DNA of 64,000 nt from Candidatus Gastranaerophilales bacterium (GCA_944325705.1 CALVBB010000009.1:1-64000); one strand, 5' to 3'; positions 7,641-17,289 are shown, counted from the first letter of the stretch. Made by a program: numbers and translations. The notes: a model not told the origin generated them from the sequence alone.

Positions 7641-8972
7641 CTAATGCAAATATCTCACATAAAGATATACTGAACTCATTGCAAGTGAAATGAATGTGAC
7701 AAGCGCACCGTATTTCATAAACCGCATAAACGAAACAGGATGTCCGTGAACGGTTGAGGTTTCGCTAACGATTACGTTAGCGGCAGCCCCGATTATAGTA
7801 AGATTCCCTCCCAGACAGGCCCCGAGCGACAATGCCCACCACAAAGGATGATGTCCGCCGCCGGTGTAGGTTATTGTGTGCTGAACCTGTGCAATCAGCG
7901 GTGCCATCGTCGCGGTGTATGGAATATTGTCAACAATTCCGGACAAAATTCCGGAGCCCCAGAGTATCAGCATTGTTGCAGCATTAAGGCTTCCGCCGGT
8001 CAGGTCAATAAGTTTGTCTGCAAGAAAGCTTATACCCCCGTTCGCCTCAAAACCGCCTATAATTATAAACAGCCCCGTAAAAAAGAATATTGTAAGCCAC
8101 TCGACATCCCTGTAAATTCCTTTCGGATCCTCAAACAAAAGCAGGAAAGCAGCCCCCGCAACAGCAAAAACGTAAGCAGGTACCCCTGTTATATCATGGG
8201 TTACAAATCCGAGTATTACAAGGAAAAGAGTTATCATTGACCGTATCATCAGATTTTTGTCATTGATTGTCTTTGTGTTATCAAGGTTTGCTATCTGAGC
8301 CATTTTTTCCGGCGAAGCGTTCAAACTTTTCCTGAACATAAATATTAAAATTCCGACTGACACAAGAAATATTAACGCGACAATCCCGCTTAATTCAAAT
8401 ACAAAGTCCATAAAACTTAAGCCTGCTTTTGCTCCTATTATAATATTCGGCGGATCCCCGATAAGTGTAGCGGTGCCGCCTATGTTTGACGCAAGAACTT
8501 CAGTGATTAAAAACGGCACCGGATCAGTGTCAAATTCTTTTGCTATAACAAAAGTTACCGGCATGACCAGAACTATCGTTGTAACATTATCCAGAAATGC
8601 CGATGCAACCGCAGTAAACAGTGCCAGCATAAAAAGCACAAGTTTCGGTCTGCCTCCGGTAAGCTTTAGAAGCGCTGTTGCCATCCAGTTGAAAACTCCG
8701 CTTCTGCTTGCAATGTGTACTATTATCATCATGCCTATAAGCAAAAATAAAACGTCAAATTCTATATAGTCAAATACCGACCGTATGTATTCACCCCTTA
8801 CGCTGTCATAATGTCCGTGAAACGGAAGCAAGCCAAGTAAAAGCGTTACCGCAGCGCCGGCTAGTGCTACAACGGATTTTTGTATTTTTTCTGATGCAAT
8901 AAAAATATATGCAATAAGCAGGATTGCGCCGGATATTGCCATTCCATGCGTTGATACAAGATTTTCTAACAT
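7641..8972 (-). CDS. ArsB/NhaD-type ion transporter
   Basis: A 443-residue integral membrane protein with about 10-12 predicted helices. It matches the ArsB/NhaD permease superfamily (SLC13-like fold) by two inverted signature regions: SAFLDNVTTIVLVMPV followed by SNIGGTATLIGDPPN, and SGIVDNIPYTATMAP followed by GNLTIIGAAANVI. Members are Na+/H+ antiporters, arsenite or organic-acid transporters; the substrate cannot be read from sequence. AAGGAGAATAA precedes the ATG at 8972. It is alone on its strand, convergent with the TPR gene, and no ars genes are nearby, so sodium or anion transport is at least as likely as arsenite. Confidence 0.85.
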   Translation of the reverse strand: MLENLVSTHGMAISGAILLIAYIFIASEKIQKSVVALAGAAVTLLLGLLPFHGHYDSVRGEYIRSVFDYIEFDVLFLLIGMMIIVHIASRSGVFNWMATALLKLTGGRPKLVLFMLALFTAVASAFLDNVTTIVLVMPVTFVIAKEFDTDPVPFLITEVLASNIGGTATLIGDPPNIIIGAKAGLSFMDFVFELSGIVALIFLVSVGILIFMFRKSLNASPEKMAQIANLDNTKTINDKNLMIRSMITLFLVILGFVTHDITGVPAYVFAVAGAAFLLLFEDPKGIYRDVEWLTIFFFTGLFIIIGGFEANGGISFLADKLIDLTGGSLNAATMLILWGSGILSGIVDNIPYTATMAPLIAQVQHTITYTGGGHHPLWWALSLGACLGGNLTIIGAAANVIVSETSTVHGHPVSFMRFMKYGALVTFISLAMSSVYLYVRYLH

Positions 8973-9064
8973 TTATTCTCCTTAATTTTTTTACCCCTGT
9001 TTTGCTATATTACCATGAAAAATGAATAAGTGTATGACCTGAAGAAAGTGGATAAGTTAAAGAA

Positions 9065-9090
9065 CGGGCGGCAAATATATTTGCCGCCCG
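9065..9090. terminator. GC-rich palindrome downstream of the zinc-ribbon gene
   Basis: A perfect 26-nt palindrome (CGGGCGGCAAATA and its complement) lies between the divergent upstream region of the transporter and the 3' end of the zinc-ribbon gene. It probably terminates the latter; the trailing T tract is weak. Confidence 0.6.
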
Positions 9091-9125
9091 CTCTTTAAAA
9101 AACTTTACTATATTAAATTTATATA

Positions 9126-9410
9126 TTAAACTTCTGGCGCAGCCGTAACCTGACTGAAGCATTCTTTACAATAAACCTCTTTGCCCGGTATTGGTCTGAA
9201 CGGAACCTGTGTCTGAGCGCCGCATTTTGAGCATACAGCATCATACATTCTTCTCTGACGTCTGTTGTTCTGTCTGCGTTTTTTTCTGCATTCAGGACAT
9301 CTTTTAGGTTTATTAACGAGTCCCTTTTCTGCATAAAATTCCTGTTCGCCCACTGTGAAGACAAATTCTGCTCCGCAATCTTCACATACTAATTTTTCAT
9401 CCTGGTACAT
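9126..9410 (-). CDS. Small double zinc-ribbon protein
   Basis: This 94-residue basic protein has two treble-cysteine units: CEDCGAEF followed by RCPECRKK (residues about 9-42), and CSKCGAQ followed by YCKECF (about 60-86). The arrangement matches the probable zinc-binding ribbons often annotated as zinc-ribbon domain proteins. A run of arginines and lysines between the ribbons (KKRRQNNRRQRRM) suggests nucleic-acid contact. GGAG lies upstream of the ATG at 9410. It is monocistronic. The function is unknown; the zinc-binding assignment is confident, the nucleic-acid role is inference. Confidence 0.75.
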   Translation of the reverse strand: MYQDEKLVCEDCGAEFVFTVGEQEFYAEKGLVNKPKRCPECRKKRRQNNRRQRRMYDAVCSKCGAQTQVPFRPIPGKEVYCKECFSQVTAAPEV

Positions 9411-9520
9411 TTTGACTTCTCCTGTTTAGTACTGTCTAAGGAAAAATATTTCCTTATCTGCCTATTATAACGCATGTTTTGAAATTATGCAAGTGGGTAT
9501 TGCCGTAATGCGCTATATTT

Positions 9521-11497
9521 CTATATTATAGTCGAAAGCGACGGCGCAATTGCAATAAAATGACGGACTAAATCCCTATCCCAGAGTTTTCCGGCACCGT
9601 CTTTCAAAATTTCGCAGGCTTTGTCAATGCTCATTCCTTTTCTGTAAGGTCTGTCGCTTATAAGCGCATGGAAAGTATCCGCAACGGCAACAATCCTTGC
9701 TGCAAGAGGAATTTCATCCCCCTTAAGCTTTTCAGGATAACCTGAGCCGTCAATATGTTCGTGGTGGTATTTTACAATAGGGATTAAATCCCTCAGGGCT
9801 TCATTAGGTTTAAGAACTTTTTCAGCGCCGATTACAGGGTGTTGTTTCATAATTTCCCATTCTTCGCCTTCCAGTTTTCCGGGTTTTTTGAGAACATTTT
9901 CCGGAATGCCGATTTTCCCGACATCATGCAGAAGCGCCCCGAGCGTAATTCGCTGAACTTCATCCTCCGGAAGGTTAATCGCACGTGCAAGCGCTTCCGA
10001 GTATCTGGAAACCGAAGTTGAGTGGCCTTTAGTATAAGGGTCTTTTGCGTCGATAGCGCCGGCAAGAGAGTTCGCAAGTTCCATTAAGTGATTTTGCGAA
10101 ATGATTTCTTCGCTGTTGAATTTGTGAACAAGTTCTTCTTCAAAGTTTATTCCAAGCTGCGCGTGGCGTTTTGCGATAACTTCGGCAAACGAATTGAGCG
10201 CTGCGTCATCCCAGAAGTTAAAATCGGATGAACTTACAATTGCGGACATACCTTCTTTGTAGCCTCGGGCTTTTGAAATATAAACGGCCTGTTCTGTTAA
10301 TATAAGGAGTTTTTCCTGATCTGTAGTTGACTCAGGGTAGGTTGAAATTCCGACTGAAACCTTCACTGGCCCGACATCATCCACAAAACAGCAGGAGAGG
10401 CAGTATGTTATATATTCTGCCAGATATTTGGCATCTGCGGTGTTTGTATTCGGCAGAATAATAGCAATCTCGTCGCTGCCGTATCTGCCGGCTTTGTCTG
10501 TGGAGCGCATATTCTGCTTGACTTTTTCCGCAAGAAGCTTTATTACCTCATCACCTTTTGCGTGTCCGAGTTCTCTGTTAATTTTTGAAATATTATTTAT
10601 GTCAAACATAATAATAGACAGGTCGGTTCCGGTCTGCTCAGCTTTTTGAATTTCTCCTGCAAGCATTTCCTGAAATCCTCTGTGGTTATACAAACCTGTC
10701 AGGGTGTCGGTATTGGCATACATATTTGTTTTTTCAAGCAGGTCAAGGTTATGAATATACATTGCCGCATAATTTGCAATAAATGAGAGAAATCCCATAT
10801 TGCAGTCAGGATTTTCTTTACCCAGAATTATTACGCCGACAGTTTTGTTTATTGACACAAGAGGAAGTATTATTGTTGACGATGCCGGAGTGTACGGAAT
10901 ACTCAGAAACTTGTTATCCTTATGAAGCACTGCAGATGAATTGTTAAAACATTCAATCACAGGGTTTTCAGTGTCAGACAGAAAAATCTTTGAGGAATAA
11001 GTAGCCCCCATTTTGGTAAGCAGTTTAAGGTTTATACACTTTGATTTTTCATGAAAAACTCCGAATGCTGTAAACAGACAGTTAAGTTTTTCTACAAAAA
11101 CGCTGTGCAGGACGGTAAACAGGTCATGAGCCGTTTTTGCATTCTGCAAAGAAGTATTCAGATGCTGAATTAACTCGGAATAGTCCACAAACTTTGAGGC
11201 AGAGAGCGAATTGGTCAAATATCCGCCGTAAAGCTTGTTTGACGTTTTACTTACGCTGAAATTATTTATACGTGCAACGATTCCGGCATCCCTGACGGGT
11301 TGAGAAATAACAGGAGTAGTGACAGGCGCAGATTTCAAAGACGGCACGGTTTTCTTTGTTCTTTTAGGTGCTTTCTTCTTCTCAATCGGTTCCGGTGCGG
11401 CGTTTCTGGCAATAGGATTTGAAACCCTCACGTTCTGAGGATTTTTTGACACTTTGTCTGTTAAATCTTTATTTTCTTCTTTAAGATTTTTTTTCAA
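9521..11497 (-). CDS. GAF-GGDEF-HD-GYP signalling protein
   Basis: A 658-residue soluble cyclic-di-GMP protein. Residues 1-90 are Lys/Pro-rich and probably disordered. A GAF-like sensor spans about 110-260, a GGDEF domain follows (TLTGLYNHRGFQEML; active loop RYGSDEI, so GGDEF reads GSDEI), and a C-terminal HD-GYP phosphodiesterase (about 465-650) has LLHDVGKIGIP and HHEHIDGSGYP intact. The second G of GGDEF is Ser and the final F is Ile, so synthase activity is uncertain, while hydrolysis of c-di-GMP is likely. The start appears to be a TTG at 11497. It is alone in its transcription unit. No membrane segment is seen, so it senses a cytoplasmic cue. Confidence 0.9.
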   Translation of the reverse strand: MKKNLKEENKDLTDKVSKNPQNVRVSNPIARNAAPEPIEKKKAPKRTKKTVPSLKSAPVTTPVISQPVRDAGIVARINNFSVSKTSNKLYGGYLTNSLSASKFVDYSELIQHLNTSLQNAKTAHDLFTVLHSVFVEKLNCLFTAFGVFHEKSKCINLKLLTKMGATYSSKIFLSDTENPVIECFNNSSAVLHKDNKFLSIPYTPASSTIILPLVSINKTVGVIILGKENPDCNMGFLSFIANYAAMYIHNLDLLEKTNMYANTDTLTGLYNHRGFQEMLAGEIQKAEQTGTDLSIIMFDINNISKINRELGHAKGDEVIKLLAEKVKQNMRSTDKAGRYGSDEIAIILPNTNTADAKYLAEYITYCLSCCFVDDVGPVKVSVGISTYPESTTDQEKLLILTEQAVYISKARGYKEGMSAIVSSSDFNFWDDAALNSFAEVIAKRHAQLGINFEEELVHKFNSEEIISQNHLMELANSLAGAIDAKDPYTKGHSTSVSRYSEALARAINLPEDEVQRITLGALLHDVGKIGIPENVLKKPGKLEGEEWEIMKQHPVIGAEKVLKPNEALRDLIPIVKYHHEHIDGSGYPEKLKGDEIPLAARIVAVADTFHALISDRPYRKGMSIDKACEILKDGAGKLWDRDLVRHFIAIAPSLSTII

Positions 11498-11774
11498 TTT
11501 CTAACCTGCCTGCACCTGTTTTCTCTAAAACCGGTAAACCTTTTTTATTGATAAATATACTGTCAAATTTAACATTACTTAAGATAATTTTACTTTATCC
11601 ACTGGAAAATACAATACGCCATTTAGACGGCAAATACGCGCCACGGATTGAGGCATATCAGAGTAAATAATGCCTGATTTCTTAATGTAATCCTATCTAC
11701 CACAAAATATAAATACTATACTTGTAGTATAACATTTTTTTTACAGGATTTAAACCTATTGTTAAAATAGATTA

Positions 11775-12185
11775 AGAAAAGGCGATAGGGCAATAAGAGC
11801 GACAAAAAGTGAAGGGTGAAGGGAACGGCAGCGAAGTTGAAGGGGTGAATAGTTGAATGGTTTAAAGGTTTATCTTTAAATATGTCATTCTAAAACTTTA
11901 GAGGATACATGGAGAAACTTAACACATGAACAGTAGTATTTGTTTTCGAAACAATAGCGTGAGCAGCGCGGGAGCGTGTTGAGAAAATTAATACTACTGT
12001 TCATGATAAGAATCAAAGCTGTGTTTCTCAAAACAAAGAGATTCTGAACAGTGGCAACTACGAGCCTCAACGATTAATGTTTCAGAATGACATATCAAAA
12101 AATGAACCTTTCAACTATCAAACTTTTCACCCGTTCAACATTATCACCCCATCGCTTTGTGTCGCACTTATCGTCTTATCTTTTC
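11775..12185. repeat. Intergenic mosaic repeat B (palindromic, about 410 bp)
   Basis: The gap between the GGDEF gene and the response regulator holds nested inverted repeats. Outer ends are GGCGATAGGGCAATAAG-like on the left and an inverted match ending in CGTCTTATC on the right. Inside these lie ATATGTCATTCT/AGAATGACATAT, and in the centre a 71-bp core (11930-12000). Parts recur near 3.3, 49.8 and 50.8 kb. No gene is visible in 11498-12297. Confidence 0.65.
11930..12000 (-). repeat. 71-bp terminal-inverted-repeat element, copy 1
   Basis: The ends form an 18-bp inverted repeat with two mismatches (ACAGTAGTATT... and its complement). The same 71-nt element is present at 49968-50038 and 50901-50971. 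Relative to those two it is inverted here. Confidence 0.8.
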
Positions 12186-12297
12186 TTTATAACTTCTTGA
12201 AAAAATAAACCGGTTTTTATAAAATTAATTGAAAAGTAAACTGCGCCGGTTTTTTGTAAAAGTGAAGTTTTGCCGCTGCGCGGAAAGGAGTGTTCCT

Positions 12298-13014
12298 ATG
12301 AGTAATATCCAAAAACGTATTTTGATAGTTGACGATGACGATGAAATTAGGGAACTTCTGGAGTTTGATGTTTCGCAGAGCGGGTATTTTGTGGACACCG
12401 CGCGTGACGGGCTTGAGGGGTTGAACAAGGCCTTAAACAACTCGTATGATTTAATTCTTCTGGATGTTATGATGCCGAAGATGAACGGTTTTGACGTTGC
12501 AAAAAATATCCGTCAGGCAAAACTCGCAATACCTATTTTAATGCTCACTGCAAAAGGTACTATTGATGATAAGACAGAAGGCTTTGACTGCGGGGCGGAC
12601 GATTATCTTGTAAAACCGTTCGATATTCAGGAGGTTCTGCTCAGAATAAGGGTTCTCCTCAGAAGAAATAACGTTGAAGATGATACTAACTCTCTTTCCG
12701 ATGAAATTTTGCATGTCGGAGATATTCAGATTTTCCCTGAAACATTAGAGTGTGTTGTGGTTAATAAAAAAACTAAACTTACTCCGACTGAATTTGAAAT
12801 TCTCTACAGTCTTATGCAGCACTTTAACAACCCGGTTACGCTTGCAACACTTCTTGATGAAGTTTGGGGCTATGACAGCAGTGATGATGTCAGGATGTTG
12901 AGGGTTCATGTAGGCGGCTTGCGTAACAAGATTGAGCCGGACTCTAAAAAGCCGCGCTATCTCCATACAGTTACAAATGTCGGATATAAGCTTACACCGT
13001 TTGCGGAAGGTTAA
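12298..13014 (+). CDS. OmpR/PhoB-family response regulator
   Basis: The 238-residue protein has a receiver domain (about 8-118): acidic pocket VDDDDEIRE, phospho-acceptor Asp in ILLDVMMPKMNG, then LTAKG and LVKPFD. A winged-helix DNA-binding domain follows (about 140-235), with LTPTEFEILYSLM and RVHVGGLRNKIE. GGAAAGGAG before the ATG at 12298 sets the start; an upstream in-frame extension has no ribosome binding site. It lies 2 nt before the histidine kinase and forms a two-component system with it. The regulated genes and signal are unknown. Confidence 0.93.
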   Translation: MSNIQKRILIVDDDDEIRELLEFDVSQSGYFVDTARDGLEGLNKALNNSYDLILLDVMMPKMNGFDVAKNIRQAKLAIPILMLTAKGTIDDKTEGFDCGADDYLVKPFDIQEVLLRIRVLLRRNNVEDDTNSLSDEILHVGDIQIFPETLECVVVNKKTKLTPTEFEILYSLMQHFNNPVTLATLLDEVWGYDSSDDVRMLRVHVGGLRNKIEPDSKKPRYLHTVTNVGYKLTPFAEG

Positions 13015-13016
13015 GT

Positions 13017-14717
13017 ATGAGATTTTTTAAGTTTAAAAGATTAAAAATTGTTGAGCAGATAGGGATTGTATTTCTGTTTGCGGTGCTTATTCCGATGACT
13101 GTCAGCGGGTTTATTATAAACAATGTAAACCAGCAGTCAATGCGTTATCAGTTACGGGAATCAGCAGTATTAATTGCAAATATGGTATCTGATGAGATTG
13201 ATTTTTTTACTAACACTGTGAACGGAAACCTTGAACAGATTGCATTTTCTCTTAAATACATCCCGAGCATCCGTCAGAAGCAAAACTATTTAAAAAGTAT
13301 CTCCTCCACATTTGACCACTGTGAAAAAATAGAAATTGTAAATTCAAAAGAAAATCTTGAAAAAATACACACAGAAAATGCTAACCTTAATAAGGCTACC
13401 GTTTCGGTTCCGCTTGATGACAGAAGCTTTCTGGTTGCGACATATACGCTTGAAACGCTGCAGGACGAAATTTTCCAGTCGTTGAAAGATGACCGCCGCC
13501 AGATTTATGTAATGACTAATGATGGGAAGCTTATCGCTTCACACAACTATACCGATAGCGTGTTTAAAGAAACAATTGACCTTCTGCCTCAAAAGATGAG
13601 GGTTGATACACCGGTTATTTTCGGGGATGTGAAAAATCAGCCGATTGTTTATGTTCATAAAAAAGATCCGGCAATTACTATTATCGTAAATACAACCGCA
13701 AAAGTTACACAGACTGCTATTAATGAAAACAGGGCAAAGATTATTCTGTCTATTTTGTTTGCAATTCTTGTGATTATTTTTATCACAGCACTGTATATTT
13801 ATTACCTCTACATAAATATAAGACAGCTTTTCAAAGGGATTATCGCGATTTCCAAAGGAAACTATGAACGCCAGATACGACTTCTCACAACCGCATTCAC
13901 CCCGCATGAAATTGTTTTTCTGGCGTTTGAATTTAACCGGATGGCCGGCGAAATTCACAAATCTTATCTGCAATTAAAAGAAAATAATATTGAACTTGAA
14001 AAACTGAACGAGTTTCGCACAAACCTTATAGATACCGTAAGCCATGAACTTCGCACCCCGCTTACAAGTATTCAGGGCTACACCTCAAGGCTTCTCAGGC
14101 AGGATATAAAGATTGACGATGAAACAAGGCAGAAGTCTTTAAGAATAATTAAAGAGCAGTCGGAACGGCTTAAGCGTCTGATAGAGGACTTGCTTACAAT
14201 TCCGGACATAGAAGGCATGCGTTTGAGAACTAATGTTGAATCGGTCTGGCTTCCGGAGGTTCTTGAGACAGCGCGTATGCTTGTGAAAAACAAAGACAAC
14301 AAAGAAATTGTTATTAATATAAAAGAGGATTTTGCAAACGTTCAGGGGGACAAGAACAGGCTTGAGCAGGTGTTCGTGAACCTTATTGAAAACGCTGTCA
14401 AATATGCCTATGCGGATACAAAAATTATTGTGGACGGAGTTGTTGAAGAAGATTGCGCAAGAATTTTTGTTCAGAATGAATGCGATGTTATCCCTCCTGA
14501 CAAACTCGATAAGCTTTTTGAAAAGTTCATCAGGCTTGATGATAATACAACAAGAACTACCCGCGGGACAGGGTTAGGATTGTTTATAGTAAAGGGGCTT
14601 GTAGAGGCTATGCAGGGGCAGATAAAGCTCCACTCAGACGAGGAGTGCGGTTTTTGTGCGGAAATTATACTGAAGCTTGCAAAAGATGAGGCTGTAGTTG
14701 ATGCAAAGAGCAATTGA
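13017..14717 (+). CDS. Membrane sensor histidine kinase
   Basis: A 566-residue partner of the response regulator. A first membrane helix (about 14-36), a periplasmic sensor region of about 200 residues and a second helix (about 238-262) precede a HAMP-like linker. The HisKA box DTVSHELRTPLTSIQGYTSR carries the phospho-accepting His at about 345. The ATPase domain has NLIENAVKYA (N box), a degenerate D-x-G region and RGTGLGLFIVKG (G2 box). The signal is unknown. The 3' end overlaps tadA by 17 nt, so the kinase, tadA and the next gene are probably co-transcribed. Confidence 0.9.
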   Translation: MRFFKFKRLKIVEQIGIVFLFAVLIPMTVSGFIINNVNQQSMRYQLRESAVLIANMVSDEIDFFTNTVNGNLEQIAFSLKYIPSIRQKQNYLKSISSTFDHCEKIEIVNSKENLEKIHTENANLNKATVSVPLDDRSFLVATYTLETLQDEIFQSLKDDRRQIYVMTNDGKLIASHNYTDSVFKETIDLLPQKMRVDTPVIFGDVKNQPIVYVHKKDPAITIIVNTTAKVTQTAINENRAKIILSILFAILVIIFITALYIYYLYINIRQLFKGIIAISKGNYERQIRLLTTAFTPHEIVFLAFEFNRMAGEIHKSYLQLKENNIELEKLNEFRTNLIDTVSHELRTPLTSIQGYTSRLLRQDIKIDDETRQKSLRIIKEQSERLKRLIEDLLTIPDIEGMRLRTNVESVWLPEVLETARMLVKNKDNKEIVINIKEDFANVQGDKNRLEQVFVNLIENAVKYAYADTKIIVDGVVEEDCARIFVQNECDVIPPDKLDKLFEKFIRLDDNTTRTTRGTGLGLFIVKGLVEAMQGQIKLHSDEECGFCAEIILKLAKDEAVVDAKSN

Positions 14718-15117
14718 AGCAGCGAAGAAGGCAGAAGGAGAAATTTCAGTAGGCGCGGTTATTGTAAAGGACGGAGAGGTTATTGCCTCGGCCTGCAACC
14801 GGAAAGAGGCGCTTAATGATGTTAGCGCGCACGCCGAAATTCTTGCATTAAGAGAGGCCGCACAAAAGCTTGGCGGCTGGAGGCTTGAAGGCTGCGAGAT
14901 GTACGTGACGCTTGAACCCTGCCCGATGTGCGCATGGGCAATAGTTCAATCCCGCATAAAATCACTATATTTCGGCTCTTATGATAGAAATTACGGGGCT
15001 CTCGGTTCTGCCGTTGACCTGCGGCGGCTTGCAAATTCAAAGCTTAAAGTCTACGGCGGGATTATGGAAGAAGAATGTGATAAATTACTGGAAGAATGTT
15101 TTAAGGAGCTTAGATGA
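14701..15117 (+). CDS. tadA: tRNA adenosine(34) deaminase
   Basis: A 138-residue zinc-dependent deaminase that converts A34 to inosine in the anticodon of tRNA-Arg(ACG), allowing decoding of CGN codons. The zinc and catalytic motifs are present: SAHAEILAL (His ligand and catalytic Glu) and LEPCPMCAWAI (two Cys ligands). The N-terminus is about 8-10 residues shorter than in most TadA proteins, lacking part of the first helix. ATG at 14701 overlaps the kinase 3' end; a TTG one codon upstream is a less likely start. It overlaps the following gene by ATGA. Confidence 0.9.
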   Translation: MQRAIEAAKKAEGEISVGAVIVKDGEVIASACNRKEALNDVSAHAEILALREAAQKLGGWRLEGCEMYVTLEPCPMCAWAIVQSRIKSLYFGSYDRNYGALGSAVDLRRLANSKLKVYGGIMEEECDKLLEECFKELR

Positions 15118-15866
15118 TTACAAAAACAGAATTAGACAAACTGGTAAAAGAATACGAAACAGAAGATTTTATAAAAGATGACCCCGTAAGGTTTCCAAAC
15201 AGGTTTACCGAGAAAAAAGATATTGAAATTGCAGGGTTTATAGCTTCACTTGTTGCATACGGCAGGAGAGATGTTTTTATTAAAAAGCTTAATTCGTTGT
15301 TTGAAATCGCGCAGGATGAACCGCTGAATTTTATCCTGAATTTTGAACCTGATATGATAGGAGATTTCAATTACCGTTTCGGAAAGCCGGATGACTTTGC
15401 GCGGATTTTTTCCATAATGCGAACCCTCTATGAGAAAGACGGCGGACTGGAAGAGCTTTTTAAATACGGATGGCAAACAAAACCGCAGGGCAATATGTTT
15501 ATTCCGGTGACAGATTATTTTTATTCACGTGTTAAAGAAAAAGCCGGACAAGGGTTTTATTTTATGATACCTGACCCGAAAAAGGGCGGCGCAATGAAGC
15601 GAATGTGCATGTTTTTAAGATGGATGGTGAGAAAAGGCCCTGTGGATTTCGGTATCTGGAATTTTATGCCTGCATCTGAACTTTTGATTCCGCTGGATGT
15701 TCATGTTGCAAGGATTTCCCGCGAAATGGGACTTTTGACACGAAATGCGAATGATTTTAAGGCTGTCCTTGAATTAACTGAAAACCTGAAAAAGTTTGAC
15801 GCCCAAGATCCTGCAAAATATGATTTTGCAATGTTCGGCTACGGTGTCAATGAAGGTAAAGGTTAA
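15114..15866 (+). CDS. TIGR02757/DUF2400-like protein
   Basis: The 250-residue soluble protein resembles the TIGR02757 family of unknown function. Recognisable stretches are DPVRFPNRF, EIAGFIASLVAYGRRD, KRMCMFLRWMVRK and the C-terminal LDVHVARISREMGLL, which recalls the helix-hairpin-helix lid of base-excision glycosylases (inference). The ATG overlaps the tadA stop as ATGA, indicating translational coupling in the kinase-tadA unit. The length is typical. No enzymatic activity can be assigned from sequence. Confidence 0.75.
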   Translation: MITKTELDKLVKEYETEDFIKDDPVRFPNRFTEKKDIEIAGFIASLVAYGRRDVFIKKLNSLFEIAQDEPLNFILNFEPDMIGDFNYRFGKPDDFARIFSIMRTLYEKDGGLEELFKYGWQTKPQGNMFIPVTDYFYSRVKEKAGQGFYFMIPDPKKGGAMKRMCMFLRWMVRKGPVDFGIWNFMPASELLIPLDVHVARISREMGLLTRNANDFKAVLELTENLKKFDAQDPAKYDFAMFGYGVNEGKG

Positions 15867-15896
15867 ATTTTAGCACTTGAAAAATTTTTTTTAAGT

Positions 15897-16106
15897 TTAC
15901 GCATACTTTGCCCTGACAAGAATAGCTACAGCGTGGACACGGTTTTTTGCGTTTGTTTTTTTTATAATGAGGCTTATGTAACGTTTTACGGTATGAAAGC
16001 TCATGTGTACAAGAGGGGCAATCTCTTTGGCGCTTAATCCCTGAACCAGATAGGATATAATTTCTTTTTCAATGTCAGTCAATTCTTCGGTTAATACTTT
16101 TTTCAT
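15897..16106 (-). CDS. Stand-alone LuxR-type HTH protein
   Basis: Sixty-nine residues that consist almost only of a LuxR/GerE helix-turn-helix: LTDIEKEIISYLVQGLSAKE, then HMSFHTVKRYISLIIKKTNA. No receiver or autoinducer domain is attached. I place the start at 16106; a longer reading starts upstream but runs through the divergent promoter. No Shine-Dalgarno is evident and TATATA lies about 5 nt upstream. It is divergent from an Xre regulator, and the 81-nt gap contains the conserved AGTGCTT/AGTGGTGC element. It likely regulates transcription without its own sensor. Confidence 0.75.
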   Translation of the reverse strand: MKKVLTEELTDIEKEIISYLVQGLSAKEIAPLVHMSFHTVKRYISLIIKKTNAKNRVHAVAILVRAKYA

Positions 16107-16133
16107 ATTTATATATAAACTCCATTGTACACC

Positions 16134-16187
16134 GATAGTGCTTGTGTGGGAGTGGTGCTTACTAAGCATAACATATACGATAAAACC
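16134..16187 (+). promoter_or_regulatory. Conserved upstream element of Xre paralogue 1
   Basis: GATAGTGCTT, six bases, GG, one base, AGTGGTGC begins exactly 54 nt before the ATG. The same pattern at the same distance precedes the paralogous gene at 61730. AGTGGTGC occupies the -35 position, and TACGAT (16176-16181) ends 6 nt before the ATG. It is a candidate activator site plus leaderless promoter. Confidence 0.6.
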
Positions 16188-16424
16188 ATGTCAATAGATG
16201 ATTATTTTTACGGTAAGTACAAAAATTTAGGCAGAAATATTCAAAAATACAGACTTGAAAAAGGACTTTCGCAGGAAAAGCTTTCCGAACTTATTGATGC
16301 AAATTTAAAATTTATAGGACATATTGAAAGATTAGAAAGAAAGCCGAGTTTTGACAAATTCCTTCTTATAGCCTACGTTCTCGGTGTTGAACCGGGAGAT
16401 TTGCTTAAAAACCCTGATGATTAA
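16188..16424 (+). CDS. Xre-family HTH regulator, paralogue 1
   Basis: This 78-residue protein is a single Cro/C1-type HTH: YRLEKGLSQEKLSELIDANL then FIGHIERLERKPS and IAYVLGVEPGDLL. It is clearly paralogous to the regulator at 61730 (shared LSQEKL and KFIGH-ER-ER). The ATG at 16188 is preferred over an upstream in-frame codon because the upstream DNA, not the extension, is conserved between the paralogues. There is no Shine-Dalgarno, consistent with a leaderless mRNA. Lack of a sensory domain suggests control by protein level or autoregulation. Confidence 0.8.
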   Translation: MSIDDYFYGKYKNLGRNIQKYRLEKGLSQEKLSELIDANLKFIGHIERLERKPSFDKFLLIAYVLGVEPGDLLKNPDD

Positions 16425-16488
16425 TTGCAATAAAATATTTTTCCTAATATAATACCGTTGTGGGTGACTTAAAAAAAGGAGAGATATT

Positions 16489-17289
16489 ATGTCAAGAAAA
16501 CCAATTATTGCAGGAAACTGGAAAATGAATCTACTTCAATCAGAAGCAAAAGAGGTATTTGAAGGTGTTAAGAATTTTGTAAAAGATTACACAGCCGTTG
16601 AATTGCCAACAGTAGTTATTGCACCGGTATTTACATCACTTTGTGCTGTGGAAGCCGTAAGATGTAATTGCGGCTGCGGCGGAAACAAAATTTCCATTGC
16701 CGGGCAGAACTGCCACTGGGAAAATTCAGGCGCTTACACAGGAGAAATTTCTGTTGAAATGCTGAAAGATGCAGGCTGCGACTATGTTATTATCGGGCAC
16801 TCCGAAAGACGCCAGTATTTCTCTGAAACAGATGAAATGATTAACAAAAAAGCTAAAGCAATTCTTGCAGGCGGCTTAATCCCGATTATCTGCTGCGGTG
16901 AAACTCTTGAACAAAGAGAATCCGGCGTAACAGATTCTTGGATTGCCGGTCAGATTAAGGCTGCTTTAGACGGTATTTCATCAGAAGATGTTGCGAAATC
17001 AGTTATCGCCTACGAACCAATCTGGGCTATCGGCACAGGCAAAACCTGCGACGCTGATGAAGCAAACAGAGTTATTGCAATGATTAGAGGCGTTGTGAAA
17101 GAAGTTGCAGGTGCAGAAGCTGCTGATGCTATCAGAATTCTTTATGGCGGTTCTGTAAAACCTTCTACAATCGCTGAACAAATGTCTAAATCAGATATTG
17201 ACGGTGCTCTGGTAGGCGGTGCTTCTTTGAAAGCTGAAAGCTTCAACGAAATTATTGCAAATACAATGAAAGTTGCAGTTGCAAAATAA
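16489..17289 (+). CDS. tpiA: Triosephosphate isomerase
   Basis: The 266-residue TIM barrel interconverts dihydroxyacetone phosphate and glyceraldehyde 3-phosphate in glycolysis. Visible active-site elements are AGNWKMN near the start, IIGHSERR (catalytic His), [12 protein letters not shown] (catalytic Glu and flexible loop) and YGGSVKPS with GALVGGASL for phosphate binding. It is about 15 residues longer than usual owing to a CNCGCGGNK insert near residue 60. AAAGGAGAGATATT sets the start, and a strong terminator follows. pgk lies 4 kb downstream in a separate unit. Confidence 0.97.
   Translation: MSRKPIIAGNWKMNLLQSEAKEVFEGVKNFVKDYTAVELPTVVIAPVFTSLCAVEAVRCNCGCGGNKISIAGQNCHWENSGAYTGEISVEMLKDAGCDYVIIGHSERRQYFSETDEMINKKAKAILAGGLIPIICCGETLEQRESGVTDSWIAGQIKAALDGISSEDVAKSVIAYEPIWAIGTGKTCDADEANRVIAMIRGVVKEVAGAEAADAIRILYGGSVKPSTIAEQMSKSDIDGALVGGASLKAESFNEIIANTMKVAVAK

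Noticed and set aside
7641-8972. Arsenic-resistance operon
   Set aside because: Only the permease-like gene is present; no arsR, arsC or arsA lies nearby, so the name ArsB would overstate it.
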